This document shows positions 45,101-57,463 of a stretch of 64,000 bases of DNA, piece after piece. The notes beneath the pieces were generated by a model, which saw only the letters and a list, made by a program, of their open reading frames with translations, was not told the DNA's origin and searched no databases. Source of the DNA: Ecdyonurus torrentis (lineage: Eukaryota; Arthropoda; Insecta; Ephemeroptera; Heptageniidae); the NCBI GenBank assembly GCA_949318235.1, contig OX439127.1, positions 32,264,873-32,328,872 on the forward strand, read 5' to 3'. The first letter of the stretch is position 1. Each line of letters opens with the position of its first letter. The translations under genes and the position numbers were made by a program.

Positions 45101-48100
45101 TCTGTCAGGAGAGCTCCTGTACGGCGCAAAACTAAGAGAAAAGTCACCAGAAAGAAAAGGCGTACAGTGAAACGTAAAACTACTGCAACAAGAAGGAAAA
45201 CCGCAACCAAGAGAAAAAGGAAAGTGAAGAAACGCACTACTGCTACTAGCACAGCTACCAAAAGAAAGAGGAAAACCACTGCAAGAAGAACAACTCGTAA
45301 AAAGAGAAAAGTATGTTGGGTGTTTGTCATTTCTTGATTGTAGTATATTTTTATAGTCTTTGGAAAGGATGTAGGTACCTGCCAAGTGCCTTACGTAATG
45401 TAGTTGATAGCCTTTGATGGTGCACATCACACAAATATTAACGTGAAAGAATATTTCTGTTTGTCTGTGACAGCAAGATACTAAAATAAGCCAAAGAAAT
45501 CATACTTTGTAAGGCCCTCATTACTCAGGCCCTTCATTACATTATCATACAGGGGTTATATGAAAAATATTATAATTGTAACAATAATACATTAATAGTT
45601 TGGAAATTTTGGGTAATTAGGGATTGTGATTTGTGGCTGACAGATGCCTTGGACAGGTTGAATATTTTCATACGAGTGGAGTCTCTCGAGGTCAAGATAA
45701 GGTCAGCCACAGCTCACTATTCCTATTCCCCAATTTTGTCAGTCTTATTTTTTATTGTTTTTTTTTTTACTTTCTATGAAGTCTTTAGTGACCAAGAATT
45801 GCAATATTAAGGTAAATAAATCATCACAAAAGAAAAGAAAAGGAGAAAACCAACCAGCAAGAGCCTTGAGTGAGGACTTTTGCTTGTGTTTTATGGTATA
45901 TCTAGGTATGGGGGCGGGGGGGGGGGGGGGGGGGGGGGTGAGCAAGAGGAAAGAGAGTAGTGGAGGAACAAGGATGGTGTGAAATTAGGGATATTGGGGT
46001 AGAGGGTTGGTTTGAATGCATGTGTGTTAATATATATTAAGGCCACGTTGGTCTACTGCCTTCCTGTACTGTAAATCATTGGTAGTCTTAATTCCCACCA
46101 TTGCAATACTGCATTGTTAGATGGATTAAGGATATGTTTTACATTTTTAACTGTCAATGAATTTTCCAGAGTAAAAATTCTATAAACAATGAAACATTGG
46201 TATGCTAATTTGCACTGTCATAATACTGCATTGTTAGATGGGCCAGGGAGATGTTTTAGAATTTTTACTTCTAATAAATGTTTCACAGTAAAAATTCTAT
46301 AACATCTCCCTGACCCATCTAATAATGCATTGTTACAGCAGTGGAAATTAACATAACAATATGTTAAACAGTTCAAGAAGGCAGTAAACCAACCTGTCCT
46401 TAATAGACGTTAACACACACATAATAACCAACCCTCTACCTCCACTATCTCTACTCCCACGTCCTTACTCCTCCACTCTTCTACTCTCTCTCTCTTTCTC
46501 TCCTGCTCATTTCCCCCTCTCCTTTCGTATGAAACACCAGCAATAGTCCTCATTCATGTTTTTTTCTGGGTCTGTCAGGACTGGCAGAAAAATATTTTGT
46601 TAGTGTTTTATTATTATTATTATTAATATATTAGGTATTATTTAAATCTCTGTGCTAGTAAGATTTTCAACAAGCTATGGGACTCTCTGCACTATGGCAA
46701 GGCTCTTGCTGGTTTCCATCTATTCTTTTCTTTCAATTTTACTATACCTATCCTTGGTAGTTTATTTTCCTTAATATCTCTATTGTTTCAATTTGTTTAT
46801 TTTAGTGAGATCTAATTTCTGTTGTTTTTTAGGTGACACTAAGAACTAGACGCAGACAATCGAGACGCCAAATCGCTCCATCTGATAGTGCTAAGGCCAG
46901 ACTAGCCAAGTTACTTGGATTGAGGCCTCCTAGAGATCCAAGGCAGGTCATACCCAGAGGGTGTAAACCACGCCCTGTTACCTCAGCCCAGTTTGCAGCT
47001 GCATGTTCTTCAACATCAACTATGGTCACATCAAGACCTGTTGGAAGTCTCAGCTACCATAACAGACCTTTGCCAACTCTTCATCTCTTTGGTGGGGATG
47101 AGTTAGAATATTTCCCTTCAGAGTAAGTAACTAATTTTATTATCAATAATATTATTATATCACTGTTAATCTATTCCTATTCCCCAAATTGTTGTATTGT
47201 TGATATGCTTAAGATTTTAACAACTGGCATGAATTATTCTTGTTTTAGCTCTGATTCAGAACGTGGAGGAGGAGAAGGGAGTGTTGTTGCTGCTACTCGA
47301 CAAGCACATTCAGCACCTACAGAGGTTGCAGCAGCAAGGAGAATGATTCGTCGCAAGGGGATTTCCGTGTCGGCTCCAAGGCCAGCAACTATTACCCAGC
47401 CAATTCCAACAACACCTGTAGATATATTGGGATCCATATTAGAAAGCCAAACTCTGATGAGGTCTAGATTTGATATACGTCAAGATGGCAGCATAGAAAT
47501 ACATGGCAAGAGCACTAGCAGCACTACACCCTCTATAGGTGTAAGTCCACGCTTAAATCTAGGTCAAGCAGACAGACTGGCAGCTCAGAGACCAAGTGGT
47601 CCATCATCAACTGAACCTAGAGATACTGCCCAAGCTGCTGATAGAGTATGTACTTCCACTTCAACTCAAGCAAATAATTATACTAATAATACTGAGTATC
47701 AAGAGTCTTCAGCAACAACATCTACAACAAATGTAAATAGCACTGAAAGTGGTTTCACAGAGCAACAAATCAGCAATAGTAACTTCGGGTCACCTTCATC
47801 AAATACCAATAAAAATAAAGCATCGCCTACGTCTCAAGATGATGACGAAGAAATTGATATATACAGTGACATACCTAACTCAGAACCATCTAAAGAACAA
47901 GACAGTAATGGTCAAAATTTGTCACTTTCTCCAGCTCCAGCAGTGGATGCCGAACAATTCGATACATCACTGGCATCCTTTGTTTCTAGTGATTCTGAGA
48001 CGGGTGATGTAGATGATGACACAGATGATGATGTGGTGGTAGATGACGATGAAGACGATGAAGAGGAGGAGGAGGAAGAAGGCCACGAAAGAATGGTAAT

Positions 48101-51100
48101 AGATGAAACTGATGCAGCCATTCAGTCACCACCAATGGCAATTGCAGCACCACTTACACAAGATCCAGTTGAGGAAACTGCTGTACTGTCGGTGATACCA
48201 AGTACACAACCTGCAGGAAGCAGCTCTGGATATGGTAGAGAAGCATCAGTTATGTATGGAAGTGGTAGTCCTTGCTATGGTGGGGGATCTCCCACATATA
48301 CTGCTGCTGATACAGTAGATAGACTAGATCCATTCATAGATGAATTGCCAAGAACAGTAGATGTGTGTCCCAATCTCTTTACTTATTCTGCAGCCAGTAT
48401 GGAACTTGCTCGTAATTGTGGGGAGGAGGATGAAGAGCAAGATCAGTTAATAACTTTTTTCAGGGGCAGACCAGTGACACCAGAAGAACGCAATGATTGT
48501 GTGCCAGATCAGCCTAGTGTTGAGGCAGAAACAGGTGCAGCCAAGGAGAACACAACAGAGGAAACAACAAGTGCTGTACAAATTGTAAACAAAAGAAAAA
48601 GTATTGAAAAGCCCAATAGAAGACAAAGTTTGGTGGAAGAAATTTTTGGGTCTGAATCTGAAGGGGAAGGAGGAGCTTATGAAAATGCATTACCTCCTCT
48701 ACCCACTGCACCTGGCCCTGAGCAATCAGCTCAAATGACAGGGCTGGAAGGCCTTGACACAGAAACGATATCGGAAACTGAAGAAGAGGCCAATTTTAAT
48801 GATCCAGAAGAGGTGGGGGAAAAGAAGATAACAGCAGTCTCACAGAATCATTATCTAACAACACAGAAACCTTCTGTGTCTTCATCTTCTTCAGGTAAAG
48901 CTGATATAGATTATGAAGAAGGTGAGATTGTAGAAGATCGTCCAAGAATCTACCAGAATGATTTGGTTGATGTATTTAACACTCAACAAATCAATGAACC
49001 TCCAGAACCATTAGTCCCCACATCTCCTGTTAGTCCTGAGCCTTGCAATATGGATAATATGGAAGCATTTGACAACAATACACCCATGAGTCCTACTGTC
49101 CATGATGAACGACCTCTGTCACGACCAATGTCAGATTCTAGAAGGAGAGATAAAAGTCCTGACAGAAGGAGAAGGAGAGACAGCCGAGGCAAGAAAAATT
49201 CCAAGAAATCAGAAAATGACAAGTTAAATGCAAATATTGAGTGGAAAAAGTTGTCTAAAAATTCTAAGGAAAGAAATTATAGGGATGGTAAAGCAAAAGA
49301 AAACGTGAGTTATGAACGTAGTGACAAAAAAGATAAACCAAGTAGAGAGAGCAGAGAGGATAGACGTAGCAAAAAGAAAAAAGAAAAGCGTAAGGATCTA
49401 GAGCGTTATGATGTAAGGAAAGTGATTAATGAAAGGTCTCGTCGGGAAGCAGAGAGACGTAGAAGAGACAAGTTTGGAAGAGATATTTCACGTGAACGTT
49501 CCCACTCGCCATCTCCCTCGCACAGCCCTCACAATGTTTCTCGCAATCAATCTAGAAGTAGAAGAAGAACTCCAGAGGCTGATTATCAAGGTGGCAGAAG
49601 TAGAGGACGGCAGTTTAGAAATGAATCCTGGTCATCTAATCACTCGCACTATTCAGTGTCAGGATCTTCTCGTGGTTCATCACCACACATGAGGCATAAT
49701 TCTAACAGCAGTCATCATAGACCCAACAACAGTAGAGAGGATGACAGAAATAGGGAGCGAAGAGTAAGACCTAGAACCATTTCCCGCTCTCCGTCACGTT
49801 CTCATTCCATGGAGATGGCGAGGCAAAGTAGGAGAGACCAATACAATCAAGAACCAAGGATTACCATTGTCACAAGTCATGAAAGATTAACATCACAGGG
49901 CATGAAAACTTCACATATACAAATTCCTGATGCTGTGATTACAGCATCTATGATGTCATCAGCTAATAATGCTGCAAATAAAAAGAAAGCTGAAAAAACA
50001 AAGGACAAAAAGAAAAAGGATACCAAGAAGAAAAAGAAAGAGCACCACCGCCATGTGCTTGCTCCCCTTGCTCCTGCTGGTAGTGTTATTAATAATAACC
50101 CCTCTGTTGCTGGGGTAGCATTGTCATCAATAGCAGTTCCAGAGAAAAAGAAAAGGAAAAGAGAAAAATCACCACCTGCTTCTAAGGAAGTGTTTGCATC
50201 TGGAGATAATATTCTTGTCAGTGTTAACTTCAATAAGCCTGTGATGCCAATGCAAGCATCAGCAGCTTCATCCTTGGCTGTAGTGCCCAAAAGCAAGGAA
50301 TTAATTGCTCCCTCAATAGCTCCACCAAGCCATATGCAACCATCTAACCAGAAAAGAATTGTTAAAGATAACCAACAACTTTTGAGAAGTGATAGCCATG
50401 GTAGGCCTGCATCTAAACGTGTCAAGAGGGATGTGGGTAGAAAAATGCCTGAGCATGTGATGTGTGATAGGTCTCCTAGAAGAAAAACCAATGATGTCTC
50501 CAGATCTGCCCTGGCAGAAAAACAACAACTTTCCTCTCAACAAGCTCCAAGCAGGAAGAGAGACGATGGAATGAAGCGGCGAAAAAGAATTGCAGAAATT
50601 GCAGCTAAAAGAAAACCAGTGGCCATTATTGATCTTGAATCTTCACCATTTGCAGAGAGGGCACCCAGCCCAGCAGTTGTCATTACTTTGAGTGATAATG
50701 AGGGAAGACTCGGCTCTTCGAGTAGGTCCAGCCGCTCAAGTTCTGTTGAAGACAACAGAAGAAGCAGAAGAAGAATGGACAAGGAAGAGCAGAGACCTAG
50801 AAAGCAGAGGAAACCTTCTAAATCAGACATGAAGGGTATGGATCGTCAAATGCCAATGATAGCTCCAATCTTAAATACAGCCCCTACTGTTGCTTTAGGT
50901 CCAAAAACTCCACCAGAACCACAAATAAAATTTTCAATAAATGCTAAACCTCAGCTAAGGTCCATTACAAATCCTCTACAGGATGAAGATGACGATACAG
51001 AATTAGATGCAGCTAATGCAGCATCTATGACCTCTCGTGATAAATCTGAAATAGACTTGAATAATGCTGTGAATGCCGGCCTTGTAACATCCAATTCTGG

Positions 51101-53462
51101 GATTTCGACACTGATCGTTAGTTCTCACTCTATTCCAAATGTGTACCGAGGGCCTAACACACCTCCTGAACCACAGAGCAGGAGCAGTAGTTGCAGTACT
51201 ACTACCAAACTAGACAATGATGTCTCTAAAGGAGATTCTCATATACCACAGTCTCCCATTGATGCCAAATCACCTGATGTTTATGATCCATTTGAACCAA
51301 CCAAGTCACCATCTTCTGATGCAAGCAGTTTGGAGCACCAACCAGATATTTCTCAGCCTAATGGGGAAGATTTGTCACAACAAACACATAATTCTATGGT
51401 TAATGCATCTGCATTAACACCAGGCTCTATGTCTGATAATTCTGAAAATTCATCTCGACTAATACCTCAAGTACCAGAAAGTCCTACTCCAGAAAATACT
51501 GTAGAACACCCCAAACTCCAAAACAGCCATGATGAAGAAATAAACAGAAAAGAAGAAGCAATATTAAACAAGACTGAAAATGTTGTACGTCCACACCATA
51601 TTGCTTCTCAAGTTGAAGATGAACAGCCAAGAAGTCCAGTACAGGCCACAACTAAGTCTGCTGCTGATACTGTTGATACTTCAGAGATGAAACCTACATC
51701 AACAACAACAATTCTTATGCCTCCTCCTGTGATCGGCACTCAAGAATTATTCACTACCTTGCCTCCAAGTGTGGCAAATATATTGTGTTCTCAACAACAT
51801 CCAAGCTTGTACAGACCTCAGATTGATGCAACAATTGCTGCTGTTCCGTTATTACTGTCTAACACACTTCTCAGCTTGAAATTATCTCAGCAAGCACTAG
51901 CAGCTGCAAGTCAGCAGCAACAAGCTCAGCAGCCAGCTCAGCAGCAACAGCAGCAACCAGACACAACCACCACAACTGATGTAGTGGACATGGACTTGGA
52001 GTCTCCTTACTCTCCTGCGTCCAGCGAAGGGGATGATTTGTTTGAACCACCTGATAAACCGCCAACTCCAACTTACATGCATAGAAATGAAAATAGAATA
52101 ACTAAATTTTCGAGGCTTGCTCATGCCAAAAGAAATGCAACTGATAAGTTTGATGCACTCTTCAGTCAATCGACACCATTGAAGAAGGAAGCATCCTCAA
52201 CTTCAGGAAATAAAGGTACCCGCGGTAGAAGTCATGCTCACCGTACAACCAAAGGACGTCATACAAGAGCTGAAAAGGCAGAAAGTAAAGCAGCCAAAGT
52301 TGGTTCAACGCAAAAGAGTCGTAAAAATGCAAATGCATCAAGTACTGAAAAAAGTAAAGGTAAATATCATCAAACCCTTCACCTGTTTTAGTTCAAGCTA
52401 TTATATTATTACCTATTATATTTATATCACATTTATAATGAATAAGTAATAAGAGGCTAATTTTGAAAATGTGGATCATCAATATCATATTTAATATACA
52501 AACTGTAATATGAATTTACAGTGTATAAAATAAGATTCCCAATTAACTACACAAATTAGAGATTTTTTGTGGTATATTAATTTTCATTTCATTGTGCTCT
52601 AACCTCTATCCTACTATTTTCTACAACCAATTTTATTTTTAAATTTCTTACCATTATGTTATGAATTTGTTCTCTCTTTTTGCAGGTAAAAAAGAAATTT
52701 CAATAAAAATGGACGAAGACCAACTAAAAATTTTGGATGATCTGCCTAGCTCTGCTGTAGAAATGCAAGTCAAGGAAAAGGTATGGATTGTTTTAATTGA
52801 TAATTCAAATTCTGTTTGTATTATATTAATTGTCAAAAACTTTCCTTCTGTAGTTTTTGAAAAAATTAAATCGTCAAGAGAGAGTCGTGGAGGAGGTAAA
52901 GCTAGCATTAAAACCACACTACACAAAGAAACTTGTTAATAAAGAAGAATACAAGGAGATATTGAGACGTTCTGTGCCCAAGGTAAATATTACTAGTTTC
53001 TTTTGTTTTGCTATTTCCTGCACAAGGATTTTGAAAGTACAGTTTTATCATTAACATCAGTCCAGAGTAATACTTAGGCCTATTATTGAGATATCTTATA
53101 AGACCTGTTTATTTGTTTCTATAGATCTGCCACAACAAGACTGGGGAGATAAATCCCATTAGAATAAGATCATTAGTAAGTGAATATGTGAAAAAATTCC
53201 GTTACTTGAAGAAAAAGGATTCTACTAGGTCTAGAGGAAAAGTAGAAAAGCAACGGTAAGTTGATATAATTTTTTACATAATTAAAACTAAATGATCTTC
53301 TATTTGATAATAATAATAATAATAATAATAAACAAATATAGCCAATAAATTAAAGAGGAAAATGCATTTGCCTGTACACATAGTGATCTACCACAAATAT
53401 CAAAATAATGCTTTATATTTATCTGACTTTTCTTTCTTTTGTTTTACAGCAAAAACTCCTAA
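42120..53462 (+). CDS. PHRF1: PHD and RING finger domain-containing protein 1 (PHRF1)
   Basis: Eleven coding exons join in frame to 2293 aa (human about 1650): 42120-42155, 44005-44076, 44147-44560, 44660-44833, 44894-45310, 46833-47122, 47249-52359, 52686-52780, 52854-52982, 53125-53255 and 53450-53462. The RING at residues 92-133 (CPIC...HSFCYEC...CPMD) has Asp as last ligand, as in vertebrate PHRF1. Next come a reduced PHD-like CxxC cluster (173-207), acidic and Lys/Arg-rich tracts, [15 protein letters not shown], and the [15 protein letters not shown] block. The giant exon encodes a disordered RS/acidic/Lys-rich region with polyQ. The C-terminal domain ([20 protein letters not shown], then [20 protein letters not shown]) is nearly identical to the CTD-binding SR-like domain of vertebrate PHRF1. 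It is probably a nuclear E3 ligase and RNA polymerase II CTD-linked factor. Confidence 0.95.
42207..43869. mobile_element. Host MITE carrying a nested insertion (PHRF1 intron 1)
   Basis: Outer ends AACGTTCCCTTAATGATGTA (42211-42230) and TACATCATTAAGGGAATGTT (43846-43865) mirror each other. The pairing continues past the insertion site (TTCAAATTTTTGCCGCAAC / TGCGTCGAAATTTTGAAA). Without the 1.48-kb insert the host is about 190 bp. It contains a strong internal hairpin, GTGGCGCTGCGATCT / AGATCGCAGCGCCAC, at 43741-43799. Confidence 0.85.
42231..43706. mobile_element. 1.48-kb element with CAGTCAACCGGGGTGAAATT ends
   Basis: Starts CAGTCAACCGGGGTGAAATT and ends with the mirror AATTTCACCCCGGTTGACTG. 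It is flanked by TA on both sides (42229-42230 and 43707-43708) inside another MITE, a clean TA target duplication. The interior is non-coding but holds another GGGGTGAAATTGAACACCTA at about 42597. A fragment of the same family is at 10495-10722. Confidence 0.88.
44660..44833 (+). other. PHRF1: PHRF1 exon 4: reduced PHD-like zinc cluster
   Basis: With the last residues of exon 3 this exon gives C173-PD-C176, C188-LH-C191, HHDH (194-197) and C204-PQ-C207. Vertebrate PHRF1 has a full C4HC3 PHD here (CEVC...CDGC...H..C...CPEC). The Cys that follows the His and about 15 residues are missing, while the CxxC spacing before and after remains PHD-like. Confidence 0.7.
45853..46713. mobile_element. 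Decayed foldback with ACCAGCAAGAGCCTT ends (PHRF1 intron 5)
   Basis: ACCAGCAAGAGCCTTGAG at 45853 is mirrored by AAGGCTCTTGCTGGT at 46699-46713. Inner blocks pair in order: GTAGAGGGTTGGTT / AACCAACCCTCTAC, GTCTACTGCCTTC / GAAGGCAGTAAAC, and GATGTTTTAGAATTTTTAC / GTAAAAATTCTATAACATC at the centre. The left arm contains a poly-G run (45910-45938). Same termini as 54470-54612. Confidence 0.8.
45910..45938 (+). repeat. Poly-G tract
   Basis: About 24 G in a row after GGGGGC, inside the left arm of the PHRF1 intron 5 foldback. Confidence 0.9.
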
Positions 53463-53662
53463 GATGAAATGTCCATCTACAATTCAAAAAAATTGTGATA
53501 CTTTTATTTTTTGCTTATCATGTTATGAAACGGCTTGACTACAAGGGAGTGGTATGCTTTATAATTATTAATGTTCATTTTTAATTTTTTTTTAATTTTT
53601 ATTTTTTTTTTATTTTTTTTTTTTAAAGGTATTATTTTCGATGTGAATATTAGTATAATGTG

Positions 53663-53668
53663 AATAAA
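53663..53668 (+). terminator. PHRF1: PHRF1 polyadenylation signal
   Basis: AATAAA 201 nt after the TAA stop; another lies near 54190. Confidence 0.5.
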
Positions 53669-54469
53669 ATGTAGTTATGGAACAATTTTTAATGGTAACT
53701 TTTAGCACTGTATAAATAGTATAGAGGGTACATTAAATTTGCAGCTTTATGATTCTGATACTTATATTTGCTCAACAAATATTTTGTGTGAGTAGGAATT
53801 GAAACCTTATTATTAAAATATTGTAAAGTTATAGTACAATTATCAAGACAAACGCATGCAAATGTAATTCACTACCTTATATGAACATTAATGACGATCA
53901 GTGAAAGAAGTAGTATAAAATATTGTATGAATTAAATATTGATCTTTGCATCCCGCCCCCCCCCCCCCCTCCCCTTGTAAATGATATCATGTGGAGCTTC
54001 TATCACTATGTACATAGCAGCACTTGCAAAAATGATTTGTTCTGGCTTTTTTTTTGCCATTTAAAAAAAATAATAATAATAACTATGTATTTTTATATTT
54101 TATTATTTATTTTTAAAGCTGTTTACTTTATAATGTAATAATTTAAGTGCAATATGATTTATATTTACATTTCTTGTAGCCCTGATGTAATAAAATGAAA
54201 GTATGTTTTAATAATCATTAAATAAGCTGAAACCTTAAAATACTCTTGGATTGCAGTTAATGTAATTAGAAAAGACAATTCTTTGGCTGGGAGTTAAAGC
54301 GTCATACGTTTTTTTTTTTTTTTTTTTTTTTTTTAATGCACTGAAATTGTATTTTAAGAAGATTTTAGCCTATTTAATGGTTATTATAATATATCTTAAT
54401 TTTATGACTAAAGCAATACAATCTTTACATATTTTTTATCTGATGAATAATAAAGAAGGTGATACAATA

Positions 54470-54612
54470 ACCAGCAAGGGCCTTACCACAGTAAAAGTTC
54501 TATGGAGAGGTCGAAGTCTCGTATGGCACAGCTTTGTTATAAAGAAGGTAATTTAATAACGCGAGACTTTGACCTCTCCATAGAACCATACTGTGGTAAG
54601 GCTCTTGCTGGT
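54470..54612. mobile_element. MITE with ACCAGCAAGgGCCTTACCAC ends
   Basis: ACCAGCAAGGGCCTTACCAC and GTGGTAAGGCTCTTGCTGGT are the two ends. The arms (about 55 bp) include TCTATGGAGAGGTC / GACCTCTCCATAGA. Its first 15 bases are shared with the larger foldback at 45853-46713. Confidence 0.88.
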
Positions 54613-54838
54613 AATTCTATCCTTTTGTTTATTTTTGATCCTAACCGCGATGGTTTTTATTATTGATTTTTATTTGATGATTCAATTTATTTTACTATAT
54701 TTGAAACAATATAGCTTAAGTTTTTTAACAGTGTAAGAAAACCAAAAAATTGTGTATATATTTGGAACAATGTAGCCTTAAGAACTTACCATGCCATCTA
54801 TAATCTCTGGACAATACAAATATTTTTGGTATAGATAT

Positions 54839-54869
<31 letters not shown>

Positions 54870-54944
54870 CCTATGTATGTACATATATACGTATTGTATT
54901 TTTTATTTTTTTTTAATTAAAACTACAAATTTCAAATTACGCTT

Positions 54945-55140
54945 AAGGTACTACTTTAGGGTAGAAGTGTATTATTATTATTATTTTTATGATTTTGAAT
55001 TAAGTTTAGGATATTGTATCCAAAAATGAAATCCAAAAATTCTATCTAAAAAAACTCGCATCACAACATAGCGTTAAAGTGTTAGAAAATGCCCCAGCCC
55101 CTATGCTAATGAATCTATATTTGAAACCCCATTTTGGTCC

Positions 55141-55172
<32 letters not shown>

Positions 55173-55621
55173 CCTTAGCAGCGAAAAAAATACTAGCTTA
55201 TTCTTTGTGTTGACTTTTACTAAACAATAATTTTTCATCTTTTTCTAGAGCAAATTTGCCAAGAAAAAAAATGTTGCAAATTGACCCATGTTAATTTGAA
55301 TATGCAATTTTCTTTAATTTTTTTCTTTGTAAAATTCTCGTGTAAATCATTTTTAAACTCCAATTCATTAAAAGTTTATTTGTAAATTACGCTGGTATTT
55401 TTGGTTGAAAAGTTGATCAATTCAATTTTGCACACGGTGAGCTTGAAGTTTTGCTTTTACAAGCTGACTTCAATGACTTTTGATGCTAATTTGCGGTAGG
55501 TTTTAGTTGAGCCGACACTTTTTAGTAGATCATAGAGAATTGTTCCTTGGTTCATTATGAACCTAAAAAATTATACAACATTGAATTTTACCACAACATT
55601 GCTACCCTAAAGTAGTATCTG
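54945..55621. mobile_element. Inverted-repeat element with AGGTACTACTTTAGGGTAG ends
   Basis: AAGGTACTACTTTAGGGTAG at the left faces CTACCCTAAAGTAGTATCT at the right, about 670 bp apart. The interior is AT-rich with poly-T (55144-55172) and no coding frame. Confidence 0.65.
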
Positions 55622-56836
55622 AAGTTTAACTGTAGTATTAAATAAATTAATACATATTAATTTAATTCTTAAGTCATTAGTAAATAAACTTTTTATTTTG
55701 TAGAAAATAAATTACGCATACATGAATGAATATATAAAAAAAAGAAATACATATCAATATTTAAAATGTGCTATTTGCCAGACAGACAGCATTCATTTAC
55801 TGAGATTACATACTTTGTATTTGAGATACCTTCCAGGACTCTTTGCTTGTTGGAAAGATGTGGGGGGATTGTAATTTGAAAGGATACATGCTGCATTCAA
55901 GTTAAGAGTCCCGAGCACTGCTGTCCCTGCATAGATAGGCAACGTTTCATATGCTCATTTAAATCATTTGTTAAATTACATGAACAGCTAGTGAGATATA
56001 AGCTCCATTTTTAGTAATAATAATGCTAGTTAAAATATCTCTGCCTTCCGAGTGGGATTTTTTATTTTCATTGTAGTTCCCGTTTTATTCAGTTTTTTTC
56101 ATCTAAAAACTCACATACATATATATATTTTTTTAAATCCCCAATCGTAAAGCACCCTAAATTTTACTAGTTACTAAAAATGTATTTTAAGTCTCTTTTA
56201 CAAATAATTAGAGCGTTATTTAATAAATATGATTCCAAATATTTTATATTGTGTAAAATATAATAAATTTTAAAACGCCGTGGTAGCATTGGCACCTCAA
56301 TACACCTACTGCCTAAGGCTTAAGATTATGTTTGTTGGCAGGAAACGTCTATCTATATTTTAAGCATTACAACATTTGTTTCGTGGAATAGTATCAGTAT
56401 TATTGTATCATGTATAAACTGTAGAATGCTATTTATTATTATTATTTTAAGTTTGTTTTATACAATGTTTGAACCTATCTCTGCTCTTGCCTATATTATT
56501 AAAAATTTGAACTTTTAATGCAAATAATACTTGATTAGCCAAATGCTTTATTTTTATTTCTTCAATTATAATTGCATTACACAGATTGACCAATTTTAAA
56601 ATTTGTGTATCTATATTTAAATGTTTATTACTAAAGGCACACAACACAAGTAGCTTTCTCAAACTTTATTTTTTCTTACATATCAAATACTAAGGAGCTC
56701 ACGAATGAATCACTTCAGATAAGAAGCGTATTTTCCAAACTTTATCAAGAATGTCACTCAATGCAATATACCTTAATCGGTTGTAATCTGTTTACTACTT
56801 TTGGTCATTTCCTTTAACAACTTCCGAGTCACTCAG
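55622..56836. other. Intergenic, no gene seen
   Basis: AT-rich sequence between two inverted-repeat elements. No open frame with coding character. Confidence 0.5.
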
Positions 56837-57463
56837 GTTCGTTCTATAAACTGCACGCAAAATTGAGTCAGTGCTCAGAACTTTTTCCTTTGTTAATAAC
56901 ATATGATCACGACGTCACTGCATATTCACGAAGTGTATTTGATTTTATTTATGATTTATTTAAGAAATAAAATTTCTTATGTACTTTTTTATAGTTGAAA
57001 ATTATTTTCATATTTTTTAGCATATAAAAAAGTATTAAAAATGCTTGATTTGAGGAAAAATTTATATATTTTGCTTGTGTAAGAATTTGACTTCCGGTTA
57101 AAATGAGAAGGCGCTTGACGGCACCTCATATCATTTGGACACTCTTGCCAGGCATGTACCGAGCTAGAAGACGAGCCGTCTCACCTGTTGAGCATTTGAG
57201 TCAGCAGTCAAGTTTTTACACAAGCAAAAAACTTGAAATTTTCTTGATTCAAACATTTTTGACACATTTTTACTTGTTGAAAAATAATTATAATAATATT
57301 CATCTATTAAAACGTATGAAGGGAAATTTATTTCTGAAATAAATCATAAGTAAGTGTCAAAATACACGTCGTGAAGAGATTGTGACGTAGTGATCAGATG
57401 TTTACAACAAAGGAAATGTTTCGAAGCTGGCTCAATATTTGTGTGTAGTGTACAGAACGAGCT
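56837..57463. mobile_element. Diverged foldback element
   Basis: GTTCGTTCTATAAACTGCAC at the left and GTGTAGTGTACAGAACGAGC at the right are imperfect mirrors. Pairing continues through TCCTTTGTT.A..ACAT and ATGATTTATTT.AGAAATAAA to a centre with GCTTGTGTAAGAATTTGACT / AGTCAAGTTTTTACACAAGC. The central 150 bp is GC-richer. Confidence 0.7.

Noticed and set aside
44896..45330. 144-aa hydrophobic/Ser-rich antisense ORF
   Set aside because: Shadow of the acidic and Lys/Arg-rich PHRF1 exon 5; composition explained by the sense codons.
49877..50491. 204-aa antisense ORF within the PHRF1 giant exon
   Set aside because: No splice or start context and no recognisable domain; shadow of the sense coding frame.
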